Assembly: GCF_000372725.1 (NCBI RefSeq)
Contig: NW_005200784.1
Coordinates: 618,954-682,953 of the forward strand
DNA length: 64,000 nt
Direction of reading: 5' to 3'
Source of the DNA: Emiliania huxleyi CCMP1516
Lineage: Eukaryota > Haptophyta > Isochrysidales > Noelaerhabdaceae
Made by a program: the position numbers and the translations under genes. Below, one piece after another: positions 62,425 through 64,000 of the stretch (position 1 is the stretch's first letter; the number at the start of each line of letters is the position of its first letter). Below the pieces are notes generated by a model, which searched no databases, was not told where the DNA came from, and worked only from the letters and a program-made list of their open reading frames with translations.

Positions 62425-63625
62425 GCCCCGCCTTTCCGCGCGTGCGGCCGCCGCCGACGAACTCGGCGTGCCAGCAGCAGGAGCAGAGCGGCTCTCCCTC
62501 CCTGGGAGGCGGGCAGTCGCTCCCGCTCTTGCTCGCTCGCCGCGCGGCCGCCTCCACCGCACTCCGCATCTCCAGCGCCTCGGCGAGCGGGACGGGCTCC
62601 TAATGGGACGCGTCGTGGACGTGTCGTGGTCACGGGTCCAACGCCTGTCTGGGGGTGGGGGGGGGGGTTTTGTGGGGGCGTGCCTGCAGCTCGTCGTGCA
62701 CGCTCAGCGAGTGCGCGAGGGCCGTCGATCGAGGCAGCCTCTGCACGAGCCCTGGCCACCTCCTCAGCTCCTCGACGGAGCGGACGTGCCGCGGCGCGGC
62801 ACCCGTCTCGCGCCTGAGTTTGTCGAGCGATCGGTGCGTGCCGCCTGCGAGATCGATCGCACACATGTGGCTGATGCCGACCACGCGGTTGAGTGCGCGC
62901 TTCTCGGGCGCGTGACGCATGCTGCGCCTCGCCTCGTTCTCAAAGCGCAGGACGCCCTTGGAGCTAATTGGGGCATCGCCGCTCCGGAACGCTGTGAGGG
63001 CGGCGCACGTCCCTGTCTGGAACAAGTCGACAATCTGGCCGGCGCGGAACTTGCCGATGTACGGCTCCTTCTCCAGCAAGGCGACGGCGCCGGCGCGGCC
63101 GCTGCGCCCAATCTCCTCACCCAGCGACCACTCGAGCCCACACACCACCGCCGCAGCGCGCGCATACTCGAGCGCCTCACTGTTGCACCGCTGGAACTCT
63201 CGGTCGGCGTGGTCGTCGCCCTGGCAGGCAATCTCGTACCTCTCGAGCTCGCGCAGCGCGTCCACAATCTCCGGGTAGCGGCCGACGAGCGGGAACCGGC
63301 GCGTGAGCGCCAGGAAGACCTGCGATGTGGAGAACCCGCGCTGCACGGCGGCCGCGGGCGTGGAGGTTGTCGCGAGGGAGCCGCCTCCACTCCCCGGCAG
63401 CCTTGGCCGCTTTGCGACACACGTAACGTTCCACCCGTCGTCTGAGTCGTACTCACCGGTTGCAACCAGATTGCTCTCTCGCACAGATTTTTTGACGCCG
63501 CTCTTCAGCTTGACATGGCACCGATCTCCGGGTAAGAGGACCGTCGCCTCGCATCCGTTTATCTTGCGACCTTCTTCGGAAACCAGGCCGAAGATTCGGA
63601 CGGCGTCGCCGACGCGGAGCGCCAT
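61157..63625 (-). CDS. Family X DNA polymerase (Pol lambda/mu/TdT-like)
   Basis: Gap-filling or end-joining repair polymerase. Start at the ATG at 63623-63625; a KOW/SH3-like N-terminus (VGDAVRIFGLVSEEGRKING) replaces the usual BRCT. Exon 1 (63625-62684) includes the helix-hairpin-helix regions LGEEIGRSGRAGAVALLEKE and SHMCAIDLAGGTHRS. Exon 2 (62599-62432): EPVPLAEALEMRSAVEAAAR to VGGGRTRGK. Exon 3 from 62345: AGHDVDILL, giving the GGxxRGKxxGHDVD motif with two catalytic Asp. Later exons: CLLLPLVEELQQQ; VFAIWRSAGGRHRRIDVVA (third Asp); LPFARLAWTGSRMLNRMMRL (thumb WTGSR); PHAITARNEAGRGS to DPVLRNA-stop at 61157. The third-Asp exon and some other middle boundaries are approximate. Introns carry an ATT microsatellite and a GCCGAGAT minisatellite. 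Confidence 0.9.
61372..61511 (-). repeat. Pol X intron: GCCGAGAT/GCCGAGGT minisatellite, GC-AG
   Basis: 140 bp. On the plus strand GCCGAGACGTCGCCGAGATG and similar units. GCGCGCACGCCATCC at the donor and GCCCACACGCCATCA at the acceptor match at 12 of 15 positions. Splicing gives INLG-PHAITARN. Confidence 0.75.
62338..62444 (-). repeat. Pol X intron with perfect 21-bp flanking coding repeat and ATT microsatellite
   Basis: 62338-62358 and 62424-62444 are identical over 21 bases (starting TGCCCCGCCTTTCCGCGCGT on the plus strand). Between them are about 22 ATT units. Each copy contains the coding-strand site GGAAAG|GCGGGG. Using the first as donor and the second as acceptor gives an 86-bp intron (62346-62431) and restores RGK-AGHDVD. 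Confidence 0.85.
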
Positions 63626-63762
63626 GTGCGGACAAGCACCAGCACCAGCACCAGGCCGGAGGCGCCCGCGAACGCTTTGCCTCGACAAAAAGAATTAGGA
63701 GGTGTGGCTCGTCCTCCCATCCCACACCACAGGCGTATTCTAGAGGGGAAAAGAAACGGGGA

Positions 63763-64000
63763 ATGAGGGGCCCCGCCACGAGAAGTGCGTTCTGGGGATG
63801 CAGAGCGTGCAAAGCGGCTAGGGATGAGGTCGCAAAAGAGGCGCGCGAGGCAAGGAGGAGACGCGGGGAACTGAAAGACTGGGACGACTGGAAACAAGAA
63901 GACAGTGAGCCACCACAGGCGTCGTTGGCGCACATACTGAGCGGCAGCTGCGCTGGAAATAAGGAAGAGGCGCGTCACTTCATGCGGAAGCTCGACAAAC
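63763..64000 (+). CDS. ORF running off the right edge (partial)
   Basis: From the ATG at 63763: MRGPATRSAFWGCRACKAAR, DEVAKEAREARRRRGELKDW, DDWKQEDSEPPQASLAHILS and so on, open for 79 codons to the window end. CxxC followed by a highly charged helix; no domain recognised. Just upstream (63708-63735) is CTCGTCCTCCCATCCCACAC, resembling the R2/LINE-like 3' UTR, so this could belong to a mobile element. Confidence 0.45.
   Translation, partial: MRGPATRSAFWGCRACKAARDEVAKEAREARRRRGELKDWDDWKQEDSEPPQASLAHILSGSCAGNKEEARHFMRKLDK

Noticed and set aside
62244-62864. Poly-Ile or poly-Asn coding tract in Pol X
   Set aside because: Reading through the ATT repeat shifts the RGK motif out of frame; splicing between the 21-bp repeats restores it, so the tract is intronic.
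1-64000. tRNA, rRNA or snRNA genes
   Set aside because: Scanned by eye for B-box and conserved rRNA strings; nothing held up. A covariance search would be decisive.

Overview
This is a GC-rich nuclear eukaryotic window with short spliceosomal introns, alanine/glutamate/serine-rich low-complexity protein segments, many minisatellites, one 100-base assembly gap (47851-47950) and dense small mobile elements. About half of the introns I could place by reading frame begin with GC instead of GT (GC-AG). Together with a plastid-style precursor (41861-42346), an LRGG-type leader protein (12884-13863) and a kinase type I associate with haptophyte genomes, this suggests a haptophyte (prymnesiophyte) alga. 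That placement is inference; another secondary-plastid alga is possible.

Layout. 1-5 kb: 5' part of SRP68 (minus), 3' end of a LINE-like repeat, and an intronless divergent Hsp70-like protein. 5.6-9.6 kb: a full PARP1-type poly(ADP-ribose) polymerase. 9.9-13.9 kb: a Myb/SANT protein, two uncharacterised coding stretches and a small membrane protein. 15-18 kb: a frameshifted kinase relic and a membrane-anchored M4-like metalloprotease. 19-26 kb: TRM1 (tRNA m2,2G26 methyltransferase) facing a DUSP/Ubl-type ubiquitin protease (USP). 26.8-27.5 kb: a two-domain cold-shock protein. 27.6-31 kb: a mosaic of repeat modules. 31.2-38.6 kb: a 1.45-kb terminal-inverted-repeat element, a small two-exon gene, a TYW3-family wybutosine gene fused to a second domain, and a 2.2-kb foldback element carrying a clean nested insertion. 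38.9-41.5 kb: an F-box/Kelch protein. 41.8-45.7 kb: plastid membrane protein, repeats and class II fructose-bisphosphate aldolase. 47-53 kb: KH-domain RNA-binding protein (with the gap), heat shock factor and an EBP/EXPERA-type sterol-isomerase-like protein. 55.7-63.6 kb: a 1366-residue SNF2 ATPase and a family X DNA polymerase. 63.7-64 kb: an ORF running off the window.

The genes are ordinary nuclear housekeeping, stress-response and DNA-repair genes with no operon-like logic. Several concern genome maintenance (PARP, Pol X, SNF2), tRNA modification (TRM1, TYW3) or stress (HSF, Hsp70-like, cold-shock).

The most interesting signal is in the introns. Many look as if made by local tandem duplication of coding DNA around an AG|GC or AG|GT site: the sequence at the 5' splice site is repeated at the 3' splice site, often with a micro- or minisatellite between. 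The clearest is in Pol X, where a perfect 21-bp coding repeat brackets an ATT microsatellite and gives an 86-bp GC-AG intron inside a catalytic motif. All three TYW3 introns show the signature. In TYW3 intron 1 and TRM1 intron 6 the intron holds a decayed copy of the neighbouring exons already joined at the exon-exon junction.
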